Part shown: piece after piece, positions 7,742 to 17,348 of the stretch
Layout: the number at the start of each line of letters is the position of its first letter
How positions within the stretch are numbered: position 1 is the stretch's first letter
From: Ignavibacteria bacterium
Lineage (GTDB): Bacteria; Bacteroidota; Ignavibacteria; Tepidaquicellales; OLB5
Assembly (NCBI GenBank): GCA_020852705.1
Contig: JADZAP010000006.1
Coordinates: forward strand, 1 to 64,000
Length of the DNA: 64,000 nt
Direction: 5' to 3'
The notes under the pieces: model-generated
Database searches by the model: none
Told to the model about the DNA's origin: nothing
The model's input: only the letters and a program-made list of their open reading frames with translations
Position numbers and translations under genes: made by a program

Positions 7742-8662
7742 ATGAAACAAAAACGTGATGTAAAATTCATCATATACCAATCTCTTTACATTTTTATCAT
7801 CTGTATCATAGCAATGAAAGGAGCCGATATTAATCTCGACGCGGTTGAGATCAAAAGAATGATCGACCCCGGGTATGTTTATATAGATACTTCTGGGAAA
7901 ATATTAATTGAAAGGGATAAGGCAAGCAAGCTGATTGAATTTGATTCAACCCGGTATATTGTAATTTCAAGAGATGAGTATAATAAAAATCCGGATAAAT
8001 TCGCAGGATTGGTAATTGATAATCCGGGAAGTATAGGTTCAGTAATTGCTCCAATACAATCTCCAAATGATAATACTTCAAAAATTCCGGATGATACAAA
8101 AAATATAGATCCTGGTTCACAGCCAATTCAGGTTAAATTCCCTTCTAATTTTGTTCAATTCAGGCAAAATATAATACAAAACCCCAATTCTGCTGAAATG
8201 AAGGTTATTATTTCATCAGGTACTACTGTAATACCGGGAAACTCCTCCAAAAGCATTACCATAATGGGTGATAATACAATTACCCTTTCAGCGGGCGGCA
8301 ATACTGAAACTTTCAACGTTAAAGAAAATAAAAAGCCGCAGGTTATCTTTCATAGAATTACAATTATGAATGATGAAGCAAGGGTTACTACGCTGCAAAG
8401 AAATGTCTTCTTCCGTTTAACTGTTCAGGATGATTATTCGGATCAGCTTGAAGTGAAAATTAACGGGCCGGTAAAATTCAAACAGGTTAGTGATAACACT
8501 TTTGATATCACAATGAATGCATTTGGTTCAATCAGCTCATATGAAAATTATATTGAAAATAAAAATTCACCATATTCTGTAGGATTTACGGTATTAATAA
8601 CAGATAAAATTTCAGGGCATAAAATTACAGGTCAGCAGCGCTTTGTATTCGGCAACTGGTAA
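7742..8662 (+). CDS. Membrane-anchored hypothetical protein
   Basis: A 306-residue protein. I place the start at the ATG 7742 because a perfect GGAGG lies at 7730-7734, 7 bp upstream; a longer frame would start at a TTG overlapping that site. An N-terminal hydrophobic helix (about 8-26, IIYQSLYIFIICIIAMKG) acts as an uncleaved anchor or signal. The rest is predicted periplasmic: a short conserved-looking region (VYIDTSGKILIERDKASKL), a Pro/Asn/Ser linker, then beta-rich C-terminal segments that look Ig-like (NPNSAEMKVIISSGTTVIP, RLTVQDDYSDQLEVKINGP). The single N-terminal helix and beta-domain layout is vaguely like T9SS/gliding accessory subunits such as GldM, but it is too short and I do not claim that identity. 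Confidence 0.7.
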   Translation: MKQKRDVKFIIYQSLYIFIICIIAMKGADINLDAVEIKRMIDPGYVYIDTSGKILIERDKASKLIEFDSTRYIVISRDEYNKNPDKFAGLVIDNPGSIGSVIAPIQSPNDNTSKIPDDTKNIDPGSQPIQVKFPSNFVQFRQNIIQNPNSAEMKVIISSGTTVIPGNSSKSITIMGDNTITLSAGGNTETFNVKENKKPQVIFHRITIMNDEARVTTLQRNVFFRLTVQDDYSDQLEVKINGPVKFKQVSDNTFDITMNAFGSISSYENYIENKNSPYSVGFTVLITDKISGHKITGQQRFVFGNW

Positions 8663-8748
8663 TTTAAATTAATATCACAGCATGATATTGTTTGAAGATC
8701 TTTTTTTGTTATATTAAAATATAAAAATTAGCAAGGAGGAATACCCAA

Positions 8749-9672
8749 ATGAACTCAATAACTCTTCAGGATTTATCGTTTCAGTTGGTTAAAAGACCGG
8801 TTTATACTTTCCTTGAAAACGGAACGAAAATACTTATTCCCGGTAAAACTGCTTTGATTAATCCTGAAACCGGGCTGCCAATTTCAGTTGTAAGCAAAAG
8901 CTATGAGATCATCACTAACAGTGAAGCTTTATATTACGGTAAAACCTGTATGAAAACACTGTTTGATATCAAAAATGATTCAGATATTGAGTTATTCAAT
9001 ATTATCTCACCCGTAAGGCTGTCCTTTTGTCATATTGATCTTATAAGCCGGCAAAACAGATTTGATGTATTTGAAGATGAGTATCTTCCTTTTATCAGAA
9101 TTACGAACAGCTATAATACAAGCTTTAAGCTCTCGTTTAAAATTGGTGTTTGCCGGTCTATCTGCAAAAATGGGATGATATTTGACGAAGAAGCTATTTG
9201 GTTTAAATATGACCACGTAAAGGGAGCAAAAAGGAAGATAAATTTTGAGGTTAAAAAAGATGAATTCACCAAATTTATTAATGATTTCAAATCTGATGTT
9301 CAGATCCTGAAGGAAAGCGATTTGAAATATGTTTATTCATTCCTGATTTTCTGCAAAGCTCTGGGTTTAAAGTTTGTTATAAATAACAGTGATCCAATAA
9401 AGAAAAACAAATCTAAAGAAAAATTATTAACGTATCAAAAAATATTCCATGCAGTTTTAAGTAAATATATAAAAGAACTTGGAGATAACTATTATTCGCT
9501 TTATAATACAATTACAGAGCTCAGCACTTTTGGATTTGTAGGAGAACCCTTTCCAGTTTTAAGCATAAACAGCAGGCAAAAAAGAGCAGGTTATTGGGTA
9601 AAGAGTTTTAGCAGCCTTTTAAGTAACGTGAATATAGATTACGATGAGTATTTAAACCTAAGTAAAAATTAA
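8749..9672 (+). CDS. DUF932 family (phage/plasmid-like) protein
   Basis: A 307-residue protein with features of DUF932/TIGR03299: VSKSYEIITNSEALYYGKT near 44-62, then IRITNSYNTSFKLSFKIGVC and RSICKNGMIF (about 115-145), the usual 'NSyD.s.pl....R.vC.NGm' core. The family is common on phages and plasmids; its role is unknown and it is often found near replication or anti-restriction genes. A perfect AAGGAGGA lies about 9 bp before the ATG. No phage genes surround it, so it may be a remnant of transferred DNA. It stands between a membrane-anchored hypothetical and a 31-residue membrane peptide, all on the plus strand. Confidence 0.8.
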   Translation: MNSITLQDLSFQLVKRPVYTFLENGTKILIPGKTALINPETGLPISVVSKSYEIITNSEALYYGKTCMKTLFDIKNDSDIELFNIISPVRLSFCHIDLISRQNRFDVFEDEYLPFIRITNSYNTSFKLSFKIGVCRSICKNGMIFDEEAIWFKYDHVKGAKRKINFEVKKDEFTKFINDFKSDVQILKESDLKYVYSFLIFCKALGLKFVINNSDPIKKNKSKEKLLTYQKIFHAVLSKYIKELGDNYYSLYNTITELSTFGFVGEPFPVLSINSRQKRAGYWVKSFSSLLSNVNIDYDEYLNLSKN

Positions 9673-9690
9673 ATATGGGAGGTATATAAA

Positions 9691-9786
9691 TTGATTAAAA
9701 AAAATAGTATATACATATTTTCTGTTTTAGTAATATTTAATTTAATTGTGGCTTATGGCGTATTTAAATTTTTAAATAAATTATAA
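9691..9786 (+). CDS. Tiny membrane peptide (31 aa, TTG start)
   Basis: A TTG-initiated frame of 31 codons begins 18 bp after the DUF932 stop and is preceded by GGGAGG at 9677-9682 with 8-bp spacing, one of the best ribosome binding sites in the window. The peptide is two Lys, then a hydrophobic helix (YIFSVLVIFNLIVAYGVF) and KFLNKL. TTG starts are common here (rpsU, rpsG, rpsJ, rpsC, rpsN). The strong site and operon position support expression; function is unknown. Confidence 0.5.
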   Translation: MIKKNSIYIFSVLVIFNLIVAYGVFKFLNKL

Positions 9787-9993
9787 GCCATTATTATTAT
9801 TGAATATTTCTGGAGTAATTTCATTATTTCTATATTAATCAAAATAATCATATTTTCGGAAAAGTCAACCAACAGATTAGTTTAAGTTAAAAGCAACAGT
9901 AAGTCCCAAAACCAATCAAATATTTCATTTTTCTCCAATATTTTTATTGTGTTTGTGTTGATTTCCTATAGTGCATTTATCAATTAAAATTCT

Positions 9994-10001
9994 TATATTT
10001 G
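9994..10001 (+). promoter_or_regulatory. Candidate -7 promoter element upstream of rpsU
   Basis: TATATTTG matches the Bacteroidota -7 consensus TAnnTTTG. No TTG is found at the normal 19-21 nt distance upstream, so this is a partial match. It lies about 57 bp before the rpsU start, a sensible place for its promoter. Confidence 0.4.
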
Positions 10002-10058
10002 CAGTCTAAATCCATAAAATAACCGATCAAAATACAAACAAAGGGGTGAATAACTAAT

Positions 10059-10259
10059 TTGATCAAAGTAACACTTCAGGAAAACGAATCAATAGATAAA
10101 GTCTTAAAAAGATTCAAAAAGAAGTATGAAAAAGCCGGAGTTTTAAAAGAAGTACGCAAACGCGGATTTTTTGTGAAACCATCCATAAAAAAGCGTATGA
10201 AAAAAGCAAAAGCTATCAGAAGAAATAAAAGAACTTTGGCTGAAGAAACTGCAGCTTAA
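10059..10259 (+). CDS. rpsU: 30S ribosomal protein S21
   Basis: A 66-residue basic protein beginning MIKVTLQENESIDKVLKRFKK, the S21 signature, followed by GVLKEVRKRGFFVKPS and a Lys/Arg-rich tail. S21 sits in the 30S platform near the anti-Shine-Dalgarno region and helps initiation. It starts at TTG, with AGGGGTG about 10 bp upstream. A Rho-independent terminator follows at 10286-10325, so the gene is probably a single transcription unit. Length is normal for the family. Confidence 0.95.
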   Translation: MIKVTLQENESIDKVLKRFKKKYEKAGVLKEVRKRGFFVKPSIKKRMKKAKAIRRNKRTLAEETAA

Positions 10260-10285
10260 TTACTGTAATTTGTTTAATGATTTTT

Positions 10286-10325
10286 CCCATCCGCATAGTT
10301 GTTAATTAAAGGATGGGTTTTTTAT
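10286..10325 (+). terminator. Rho-independent terminator after rpsU
   Basis: CCCATCC (10286-10292) pairs with GGATGGG (10311-10317) across an 18-nt AT-rich loop and is followed at once by a run of six T. Confidence 0.75.
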
Positions 10326-10407
10326 TAATAAATAAAAGGGTTAAATCACTTTAATTTCTCATTTTTTTGAAACTGCTATTACTTTTAAACTGTTAAAGAT
10401 AAAAGAT

Positions 10408-10980
10408 TTGCCAAAAGTCAATACTTTAAGATCAAAAAGCAAGAATAAAAAAGATTTTAATAATAAGAATTTAAAGGCGTTCATTACGTCTGCAAGAATA
10501 ATTAAGCGGGTTAAGCAGCTTGCAAAGGTAATCAATAAAGATTATAAAAACAGAGTTCCTATTTTTATTGGAGTATTAAACGGTTCTTTTATTTTCATCA
10601 GCGATCTTGTTAGAGCTGTTAAACTTGATGTTGAAATAGATTTCCTTAAACTCTCAAGTTATGGCGATAGCAAAATTTCAAGCGGTGAGGTTAAACTTCT
10701 TAAAGAGCTTAACTGCCAAATAGAAGGACGAGATATTATTATAGTAGAAGATATTGTTGACTCAGGACTTTCTGCTAAATATATAAGAAATTTGGTGCTT
10801 CAGCACCGCCCTAATTCCCTGGAGTTTTGTACATTGCTGATGAAAAAGGGTTTAAGCAATCTTGATTTTGATATAAAATATGTTGGTTTTGAAATTGAAA
10901 ATAAATTTGTAGTTGGTTACGGACTTGATTATGCTCAAAAGTACAGAAACCTTAAAAGTATTGCAGTACTTAAGCCATAA
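10408..10980 (+). CDS. hpt: Hypoxanthine phosphoribosyltransferase
   Basis: A 190-residue type I phosphoribosyltransferase for purine salvage (hypoxanthine/guanine plus PRPP to nucleotide). The PRPP-binding motif is IIIVEDIVDSGLS (about 110-122). FIGVLNGSFIFISDLVR near residue 51 and the GYGLDYAQKYRNL segment near the C-terminus are typical of the bacterial HPRT family. The frame begins at TTG 10408 with a 25-residue Lys-rich lead-in longer than usual; a later non-ATG start cannot be excluded. It lies 48 bp upstream of ftsH, the conserved hpt-ftsH pairing. The tilS gene that often precedes this pair in other bacteria is absent here. Confidence 0.9.
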   Translation: MPKVNTLRSKSKNKKDFNNKNLKAFITSARIIKRVKQLAKVINKDYKNRVPIFIGVLNGSFIFISDLVRAVKLDVEIDFLKLSSYGDSKISSGEVKLLKELNCQIEGRDIIIVEDIVDSGLSAKYIRNLVLQHRPNSLEFCTLLMKKGLSNLDFDIKYVGFEIENKFVVGYGLDYAQKYRNLKSIAVLKP

Positions 10981-11028
10981 AAATTCATTTAAATAATAAG
11001 TTTACAAAAGTAAAAAATAATATTATAG

Positions 11029-13080
11029 ATGCCGGAAGATTTTTCAAATAACGGATCAAAACAGAAGCCGCCAAAACGCAGGCGAAACGAAGAATTTAAC
11101 TGGAACAGGGTGTTCAAGGTTGTGCTTGGATGGAGTGCAATACTTTTCGGCTTTTTCCTGATTATGATTTGGTCAAAATCAGGTGATGGAGGAGAAGTTG
11201 AAATTGGCTTTGACCAATACCAGAAATTATTAAATGATAATAAGATCAAAGAAGCTGTTGTTAAAAAACTTGATAATACTTTTACTTTCCACGGAGTTTT
11301 AAAACAGCCTGAGCCTGTAAATGTTGGCTCTAGACAGGTTACCACTGAAAAGTTTTCTGTTCTTCTACCTTACACTAACATAGATGATAATGTAATTAAA
11401 ACATGGAATGATAAGCAAATTGCTTTCAGAATTGAAAAAGAAGATACTAGCTGGATAGGTCCTTTAATCGGGGCGTTGCCATGGATACTTATTATAGTAT
11501 TCTGGATAATTATTATGCGCCGAATGCAGGGACAGGGCGGAGGAACAAAAGGAATTTTTTCATTCGGTAAATCAAAAGCTAAAATGCTCACAGAAAATCA
11601 ACTTCGTGTAACATTTAAAGATGTTGCCGGTGCTGATGAAGCAAAATATGAGCTTGAAGAGATTATAGAATTCTTAAGAGAACCCTCCAAATTCCAAAAG
11701 CTTGGCGGTAAAATCCCCAGAGGAGTACTTTTGCTCGGACCTCCCGGAACCGGGAAGACCCTTCTTGCAAGGGCTGTTGCCGGTGAGGCAGGTGTGCCAT
11801 TTTTCAGTATCAGCGGTGCTGATTTTGTTGAAATGTTTGTTGGTGTAGGTGCCTCCAGAGTGCGTGATCTTTTTGAAAAAGGAAAAAAGAACGCACCATG
11901 TATAATATTTATTGATGAAATTGATGCCGTTGGCAGGCACCGAGGTGCCGGACTTGGCGGCGGTCATGATGAACGCGAACAGACTTTAAATCAGCTTCTT
12001 GTTGAAATGGATGGATTTGAGCAAAATGCAGGAGTTATCATAATAGCTGCAACCAACAGACCTGATGTACTTGATCCCGCATTATTAAGACCAGGCAGGT
12101 TTGACAGGCAGGTTGTTGTAGATAGACCTGATGTTAAAGGACGCGAAGGTATTTTTAAGGTTCATGTTCGTAATATTCCGCTTGATAAAAACGTATCGCT
12201 TGAAATTCTTGCCAAAGGTACTCCCGGTTTATCCGGTGCTGATATTGCTAATCTTGTGAATGAAGCTGCGCTTCTTGCTGCCCGCAAAAATAAAGATAAA
12301 GTTACTATGGCTGATTTTGAAGAAGCTAAAGATAAAGTTATGATGGGAATGGAGCGTAAGAGTCTGATTATTAGCGAGCAGGAAAAGAAAACTACTGCTT
12401 ATCATGAAATTGGACATGTGTTAGTTGCAAAGATGATACCAGAGTCAGACCCTGTGCATAAAGTTACAATTATTCCCAGAGGCAGAGCACTTGGAGTTAC
12501 AACTTATCTGCCAATTGATGAAAAGCATACATACAGCAAAGAATATCTTGAGGCAATGATAGCTTATGCAATGGGCGGCAGAGCCGCTGAAAAAATTGTA
12601 TTTAATCAGCTTACAACCGGTGCTGGCAATGATATTGAGCGTGCAACAGCACTTGCCCGTAAAATGGTGTGTGAGTGGGGGATGAGTGAAAAACTTGGAC
12701 CGCTTACATTTGGCAAAAAGGAAGAAGAAATATTTCTTGGACGCGAAATTGCTCAGCACAGAGACTATAGCGAAGAAACTGCTGAATTGATAGATTCAGA
12801 AGTAAAAGGAATCGTTAACAGAGGTATGGAACGTGCTGAAACCATTTTGCGAAACAATATTGAAATTCTGCACAAACTTTCCGCAGCACTTTTGGATCGT
12901 GAGATTTTAGACAGTGAGGAGATTGATAAGGTTATGCGCGGTGAAACACTTCCTCCTTTTGAGAAAATAAAAATGAACGGAGATTCTTCCGGTAAATCCA
13001 ATGGTGTTATAATATCACCAGAAATTAAAGAGGATTCAGGAGATAGTTCAGCAGGTAATTCTGACGAGAAAAAGTTATAA
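11029..13080 (+). CDS. ftsH: ATP-dependent zinc metalloprotease FtsH
   Basis: A 683-residue membrane AAA+ protease that degrades misassembled membrane proteins and short-lived regulators. Two membrane helices (about 31-48 and 149-163) flank a periplasmic domain. The AAA+ module has Walker A GPPGTGKT (237-244), Walker [10 protein letters not shown], the second region of homology [18 protein letters not shown], and the pore motif FVG. The zinc site is HEIGH at 459-463, with Ile where most family members have Ala. The C-terminal 45 residues are a Ser/Asp-rich tail. Long enough and complete. It is cotranscribed with hpt, and a strong terminator follows at 13122-13160. Confidence 0.97.
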   Translation: MPEDFSNNGSKQKPPKRRRNEEFNWNRVFKVVLGWSAILFGFFLIMIWSKSGDGGEVEIGFDQYQKLLNDNKIKEAVVKKLDNTFTFHGVLKQPEPVNVGSRQVTTEKFSVLLPYTNIDDNVIKTWNDKQIAFRIEKEDTSWIGPLIGALPWILIIVFWIIIMRRMQGQGGGTKGIFSFGKSKAKMLTENQLRVTFKDVAGADEAKYELEEIIEFLREPSKFQKLGGKIPRGVLLLGPPGTGKTLLARAVAGEAGVPFFSISGADFVEMFVGVGASRVRDLFEKGKKNAPCIIFIDEIDAVGRHRGAGLGGGHDEREQTLNQLLVEMDGFEQNAGVIIIAATNRPDVLDPALLRPGRFDRQVVVDRPDVKGREGIFKVHVRNIPLDKNVSLEILAKGTPGLSGADIANLVNEAALLAARKNKDKVTMADFEEAKDKVMMGMERKSLIISEQEKKTTAYHEIGHVLVAKMIPESDPVHKVTIIPRGRALGVTTYLPIDEKHTYSKEYLEAMIAYAMGGRAAEKIVFNQLTTGAGNDIERATALARKMVCEWGMSEKLGPLTFGKKEEEIFLGREIAQHRDYSEETAELIDSEVKGIVNRGMERAETILRNNIEILHKLSAALLDREILDSEEIDKVMRGETLPPFEKIKMNGDSSGKSNGVIISPEIKEDSGDSSAGNSDEKKL

Positions 13081-13121
13081 GTGCTTAACTGAATTGAAAT
13101 CATATCGGAAAATTTATTTCT

Positions 13122-13160
13122 GCCTGCCTGTATTTTTTTTACAGGCAGGCTTTTGTTTTT
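13122..13160. terminator. Strong terminator after ftsH
   Basis: A perfect 10-bp stem GCCTGCCTGT / ACAGGCAGGC (13122-13131 and 13141-13150) with a loop of one A and eight T, followed by TTTTGTTTTT on the plus strand. Confidence 0.88.
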
Positions 13161-13275
13161 GTAATGCATTTTCAAAGTCAAACTTTTTATTCATATAAAT
13201 AAATTGTGCAGTTAAATTGTATTTAAAAATTTATTTTAATTCCTTTAGTTAGATTTGATTAAAAAAAATATACAG

Positions 13276-13929
13276 ATGCAGAATCCTGAAAACATACAGC
13301 AAAATTCAACACCTATTCGTGGAGAAATTTTAAGAAAGCTGATACATTATGCATCTTCTGCAATTCCTATAAGTTATCTGTTTCTTGAAAAAAATTTTGT
13401 ACTGATTATACTTGGAATAATATTAGTGTTAATGCTGATTGTTGAGTTTTTAAAATATAAAAGTGATTTTATATACAACTTTTACACTAAAAATTTTAAG
13501 TTTCTGCTCCGCGAGCATGAATATGATCGCAGGAAATTCAGAATTAATGGTGCATCATGGGTTATTTTCGCAGCAATTGTTTGTATTGCGGTTTTTCCCA
13601 AGATTATTGCAGTAACCGGATTATTAATACTTGTTTTTGCAGATAGTACTTCAGCATTGGTTGGCAGGTATTTTGGAAAAAAGCAATATGCACCAAACCG
13701 GTCTTATGTTGGGACCATTACTTTTTTTATGGTTGGCGTTATTGTAATGCTGCTTACTCCTAAGTTTCTCGGTACATCTAAAGAATATGCTGTAGGAATG
13801 ATTGCTGTATTAGCAACTACAGTTGCTGACTCTTTAATCTTGCCGGTTGATGATAATTTAACTATACCTTTAACGTGCTGCACGGTTATGTATTTAATGT
13901 ATGTGATATTTTTACCAGGTGTGATTTAA
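13276..13929 (+). CDS. CTP-dependent lipid kinase-like / phosphatidate cytidylyltransferase-like membrane protein
   Basis: A polytopic membrane protein of about 217 residues starting at ATG 13276; an in-frame TTG at 13255 would add 7 residues. RGEILRKLIHYASSAIPISY at the N-terminus, EYDRRKFRINGASWVI in the middle, and LLILVFADSTSALVGRYFGK followed by GTITFFMVG match the SEC59/DGK1/VTE5 family, whose members use CTP to phosphorylate dolichol, diacylglycerol or phytol, related to CdsA. About six membrane segments are evident. The true substrate cannot be told from sequence; isoprenoid or lipid phosphorylation in the inner membrane is the best guess. It stands alone between ftsH and ychF. Confidence 0.8.
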   Translation: MQNPENIQQNSTPIRGEILRKLIHYASSAIPISYLFLEKNFVLIILGIILVLMLIVEFLKYKSDFIYNFYTKNFKFLLREHEYDRRKFRINGASWVIFAAIVCIAVFPKIIAVTGLLILVFADSTSALVGRYFGKKQYAPNRSYVGTITFFMVGVIVMLLTPKFLGTSKEYAVGMIAVLATTVADSLILPVDDNLTIPLTCCTVMYLMYVIFLPGVI

Positions 13930-14045
13930 TATCACTTAATCTATATTGATTGTTAAGTATTTTTTACTTTAATTATCAATTTCAAAATTTTCAAATAAAA
14001 AGGTTTATTTATATATTAATATTTAAAACAGGTAAATAATAAAGT

Positions 14046-15158
14046 ATGGGTTTAAAATGCGGTATTGTTGGTTTGCCAAATGTAGGTAAATCTACTTTGT
14101 TTAATTGTTTAACATCATCACAGCAGGCAGAAGCTGCCAATTACCCTTTCTGCACCATTGAACCAAACATTGGAGTTGTTACTGTTCCCGATAAGCGGAT
14201 TGATGAACTTGTTAAACTTTACAATCCAAAAAAAATTGTAAAAACCGTTATTGAATTTGTTGATATTGCCGGACTTGTAGCAGGAGCATCAAAGGGTGAG
14301 GGTCTTGGTAATCAGTTTCTTTCACACATCCGTGAAGTGGACGCAATTGTGCATATTGTCCGCTGTTTTGAAAATGATAATGTGATTCACGTTCACAATA
14401 AAGTTGACCCAAAAACCGATATTGAAGTCATAGAAACTGAATTAATTTTAAAAGATATTGAAACATTAGAAAACAGGATTCAGAAAACTGAAAAAGGATT
14501 GAAAAGCGGGGATAAGAAAATTAAAGAAGAATATGAGAGCTATATTGCTTTAAAAAAACATCTGGAGTCAGGAAGACTTGCAAAGTATTATATAAACGAG
14601 TACAAAAAGTCTCATACAACAGATGAATACAAACACCTGCATGAACTTAATCTGTTGACTGATAAACATGTTTTATACATTGCAAATGTTGATGATAAAA
14701 ATATCAATGGAAACCAATACAGTAAAATAGTACAGGAAATTGCACTGAAGGAAGGTGAAGAAGCAATTGTGTTAAGTGTTGGAATAGAATCAGAACTTGC
14801 ACAGATGGAATCAGATGAAAAAAACGAATTTTTGAGTGAACTTGGAATTACTGAACCCGGATTAGATAAACTTATACATTCAGCATACCGTTTATTGGGG
14901 CTGCAGACATTTTTTACAGCAGGCGAAAAGGAAGTACACGCCTGGACCTTTATAAATGGCACAAAAGCTCCTCAAGCTGCGGGGATAATTCACACAGATT
15001 TTGAACACGGTTTTATTAGAGCAGAAATAATGAGCTATAATGATCTTATTTCACTTGGCAGCGAAGCTGCCGTAAAAGAAAAAGGGCTTATGCGGGTTGA
15101 AGGTAAGGAGTATGAAGTAAAAGATGGTGATATTGTTTATTTCAGATTTAATGTATAA
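14046..15158 (+). CDS. ychF: Redox-regulated ATPase YchF (OLA1 family)
   Basis: A 370-residue Obg-like P-loop NTPase. G1 is GLPNVGKS (9-16), G3 is DIAGLVAGASKGEGLGNQFL, and the normal GTP-specifying NKxD is replaced by ANVDD, as expected for a family that prefers ATP. A coiled-coil insertion (about 135-185, ILKDIETLENRIQKTEKG) and a C-terminal TGS domain (TFFTAGEKEVHAWTF, GFIRAEIMSYNDLI) complete the standard architecture. YchF associates with ribosomes and is linked to stress and translation control. Length is typical. No close operon partner is visible. Confidence 0.97.
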   Translation: MGLKCGIVGLPNVGKSTLFNCLTSSQQAEAANYPFCTIEPNIGVVTVPDKRIDELVKLYNPKKIVKTVIEFVDIAGLVAGASKGEGLGNQFLSHIREVDAIVHIVRCFENDNVIHVHNKVDPKTDIEVIETELILKDIETLENRIQKTEKGLKSGDKKIKEEYESYIALKKHLESGRLAKYYINEYKKSHTTDEYKHLHELNLLTDKHVLYIANVDDKNINGNQYSKIVQEIALKEGEEAIVLSVGIESELAQMESDEKNEFLSELGITEPGLDKLIHSAYRLLGLQTFFTAGEKEVHAWTFINGTKAPQAAGIIHTDFEHGFIRAEIMSYNDLISLGSEAAVKEKGLMRVEGKEYEVKDGDIVYFRFNV

Positions 15159-15411
15159 AATAAAATTTTTTTTCTGATAATATTTTAATAGAAATTAGCC
15201 GTTATTTGAGTAATATATTAGTTAAAGGATTTCAGATTCAATAATACAATTTTTAATTCCCTTATTTTTAAAACCTTAAAATTCAGCAAATTGTTATTTT
15301 CTTGAAATTTTAATAAATATAATTTATTTCTATCATGTTTTTCATTTGAATTTCCTGATTAAATATATTAATTTATGTAAGTTTATAAAATCTCATAAAA
15401 AATTAAATATC

Positions 15412-16698
15412 ATGAGAAAAATACATATTGCATTATTTGCATCAATTATTTTTATAATTGGTTTAAATGTTTCACAGTCCCAGGAGTTTTTGCCCAAACC
15501 TGAACTGTTTACTCTTGATGTACTTAACTTTTATTCATCAGAAGGCACTCGTTCAAGGGTTGATGTATATGTGGATATCCCTTTAAAAAATATGGAATTC
15601 AAGAAATCAAAGACTAATCCAAAAACCTATATAGCAAAATTTAATCTGAATATTGAGGTTACTGATAAAACCGGTAATACTATATATAGTAATAATAGTA
15701 AAGAGGAAGTAACTACACTGGAAACAGGACAAGAATATCTTTCACAAAACTCACAAATCTTAACCCGTAATATGTTTTTACCTCCGGGCGATTACTTTGT
15801 GGAGGTATCAGTGTATGAACCAAGCTCAAAAAATAAAACTGAAAAGAAAAGGGAAGTAAAGGTTGAAGATTATTCATCAGCTCCATTGAGTATAAGTGAT
15901 GTTATGATAGTTTCAAGACTTTCAGATAATGCAGGAAAAAAGATTATTACGCCTGATGTTGAAAGAAATGTTGCCGCAATTGATACTTTTTACCTGTTCT
16001 ATTATGTCTATAAAAATAATGATGATGAAAAACTTGAAATAAGCTGTAAAATATTCAGTCCGGAAAAAAAAGAGGTATATAACACTTCTCAAACATTAGA
16101 TATAACTAACGGAATTGCTTTTCAAAATCAGGTAATAATGCCTGTACCAACAAATGATTTTGAATTCGGAAAATATTCAGTTGAAATTACCGCAGCAAGC
16201 AATAACTATAAATATACAACAACAACTGATTTTGAAAATATATCAAGAGATTTTCCGCTTCCCATGAAAGATATTGATGTGCTTGTTGACCAGCTTCAAT
16301 ATATAGCAAAATCCGATGAAATTGATCACATACGCGATGCCAAAACCGATGGCGAAAAAGTAAAAAGATTTCTGGATCTCTGGAAAAAAAAGGACCCGAC
16401 TCCAGATACAAGGCGAAATGAAGTAATGCAGGAATATTACAGACGTGTAAAAGCGGCAAATCAGCTATTTGGAAATGTCTATAGTCAAGGATGGAAAACG
16501 GATATGGGTATGGTGTATATTATCTTTGGTCCGCCAAATAATGTTGAGCGGCATCCCTATGATATGGATTCAAAACCTTATGAGATATGGGAATATTACC
16601 AGGATAATAAAACTTTTACATTTGTAGATAATACTGGTTTTGGCGACTACAGACTTATTTCACCAATTTGGGATACATTTAGGTTCGAAAGAAATTGA
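15412..16698 (+). CDS. Exported GWxTD-domain protein
   Basis: About 428 residues from ATG 15412; the open frame extends to a TTG at 15346, but the ATG gives a clean signal peptide, MRKIHIALFASIIFIIGLNV, with cleavage near SQSQ. The C-terminal quarter holds the name-giving motif QGWKTDMGMVYIIFGPPNNV followed by KPYEIWEYY and a final FRF. GWxTD proteins are widespread in Bacteroidota, Ignavibacteria and Acidobacteriota; their function is unknown. The middle is beta-rich and may be Ig-like. It probably resides in the periplasm or at the outer membrane. No T9SS sorting domain is present. Confidence 0.85.
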   Translation: MRKIHIALFASIIFIIGLNVSQSQEFLPKPELFTLDVLNFYSSEGTRSRVDVYVDIPLKNMEFKKSKTNPKTYIAKFNLNIEVTDKTGNTIYSNNSKEEVTTLETGQEYLSQNSQILTRNMFLPPGDYFVEVSVYEPSSKNKTEKKREVKVEDYSSAPLSISDVMIVSRLSDNAGKKIITPDVERNVAAIDTFYLFYYVYKNNDDEKLEISCKIFSPEKKEVYNTSQTLDITNGIAFQNQVIMPVPTNDFEFGKYSVEITAASNNYKYTTTTDFENISRDFPLPMKDIDVLVDQLQYIAKSDEIDHIRDAKTDGEKVKRFLDLWKKKDPTPDTRRNEVMQEYYRRVKAANQLFGNVYSQGWKTDMGMVYIIFGPPNNVERHPYDMDSKPYEIWEYYQDNKTFTFVDNTGFGDYRLISPIWDTFRFERN

Positions 16699-16811
16699 AA
16701 TGGATTACGAACCAATATTTTCTGATTTAGTGTAATTTTATCATATAAGAATTCTTTTTTTGGGATTTACTTACTTAGGAGATATATACTTGATTTATCT
16801 TTTACCGGTTG

Positions 16812-17267
16812 TTAATAGCTTTCTTTCTTTTTTGATTCTGCAGTAATACCATTAAGTAAATTTCGTAATGATTTTTCATCTTTAATCTTATAATATCCAT
16901 CAATATCAATTGTTTCAATTAAATGAGTTGGTCCCCCAATTGTAACAAGGTTTACATTATTTTTATTTGTACTATCAACAATTAGCTTATAATCTTTTTT
17001 AACACTTCGGAATTTTATAATTCCGGCAATTTCATTTTCTAAGGCTCCTTTGCCGCTTTTACGCATTTTTTCACCAAGTCCGTTATAATAATTCTGAAGT
17101 TCAGGACTTAAAATATTCCAAGCTTTCGACATATCACGCTGCTCTGCAGCAACAATAAAGGCAACAACTGCGCCATCAGGAGAGTTTTGTATATTTGAGC
17201 AGCTATACAATATAATTAACAGTAAAACTATAATAACTGATTTTAATTTGATTAAGTTTACAGACAT
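16812..17267 (-). CDS. Lipoprotein, DUF4878/NTF2-like
   Basis: A 151-residue protein with a lipoprotein signal peptide (VIIVLLLIILYSC, lipidated Cys near residue 23). The mature part, SPDGAVVAFIVAAEQRDMSKAWNILSPEL, resembles DUF4878-type lipoproteins with an NTF2-like fold: an N-terminal 'P...v..f..A...gD...A...ls' helix pair followed by a curved sheet. Ligand unknown. It is divergent from the lamin-tail protein gene with about 80 bp between the starts, and convergent with the GWxTD gene. Confidence 0.7.
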   Translation of the reverse strand: MSVNLIKLKSVIIVLLLIILYSCSNIQNSPDGAVVAFIVAAEQRDMSKAWNILSPELQNYYNGLGEKMRKSGKGALENEIAGIIKFRSVKKDYKLIVDSTNKNNVNLVTIGGPTHLIETIDIDGYYKIKDEKSLRNLLNGITAESKKKESY

Positions 17268-17348
17268 AATATATTAGTTCATTTTGATTGTAAAACAGCA
17301 ATAATTTAAGTAAATTTACAAATATATTATATCATTTTTTCCTAAAAT

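Noticed and set aside
7742-8662. Assignment as GldM
   Set aside because: Only the general layout (one N-terminal helix, beta domains) agrees; it is about half the expected length and no GldL/GldN neighbours are present.
11674-11967. Long minus-strand frames inside ftsH
   Set aside because: Shadows of a well-supported coding frame; the same applies to antisense frames over fusA, tuf and the ribosomal genes.
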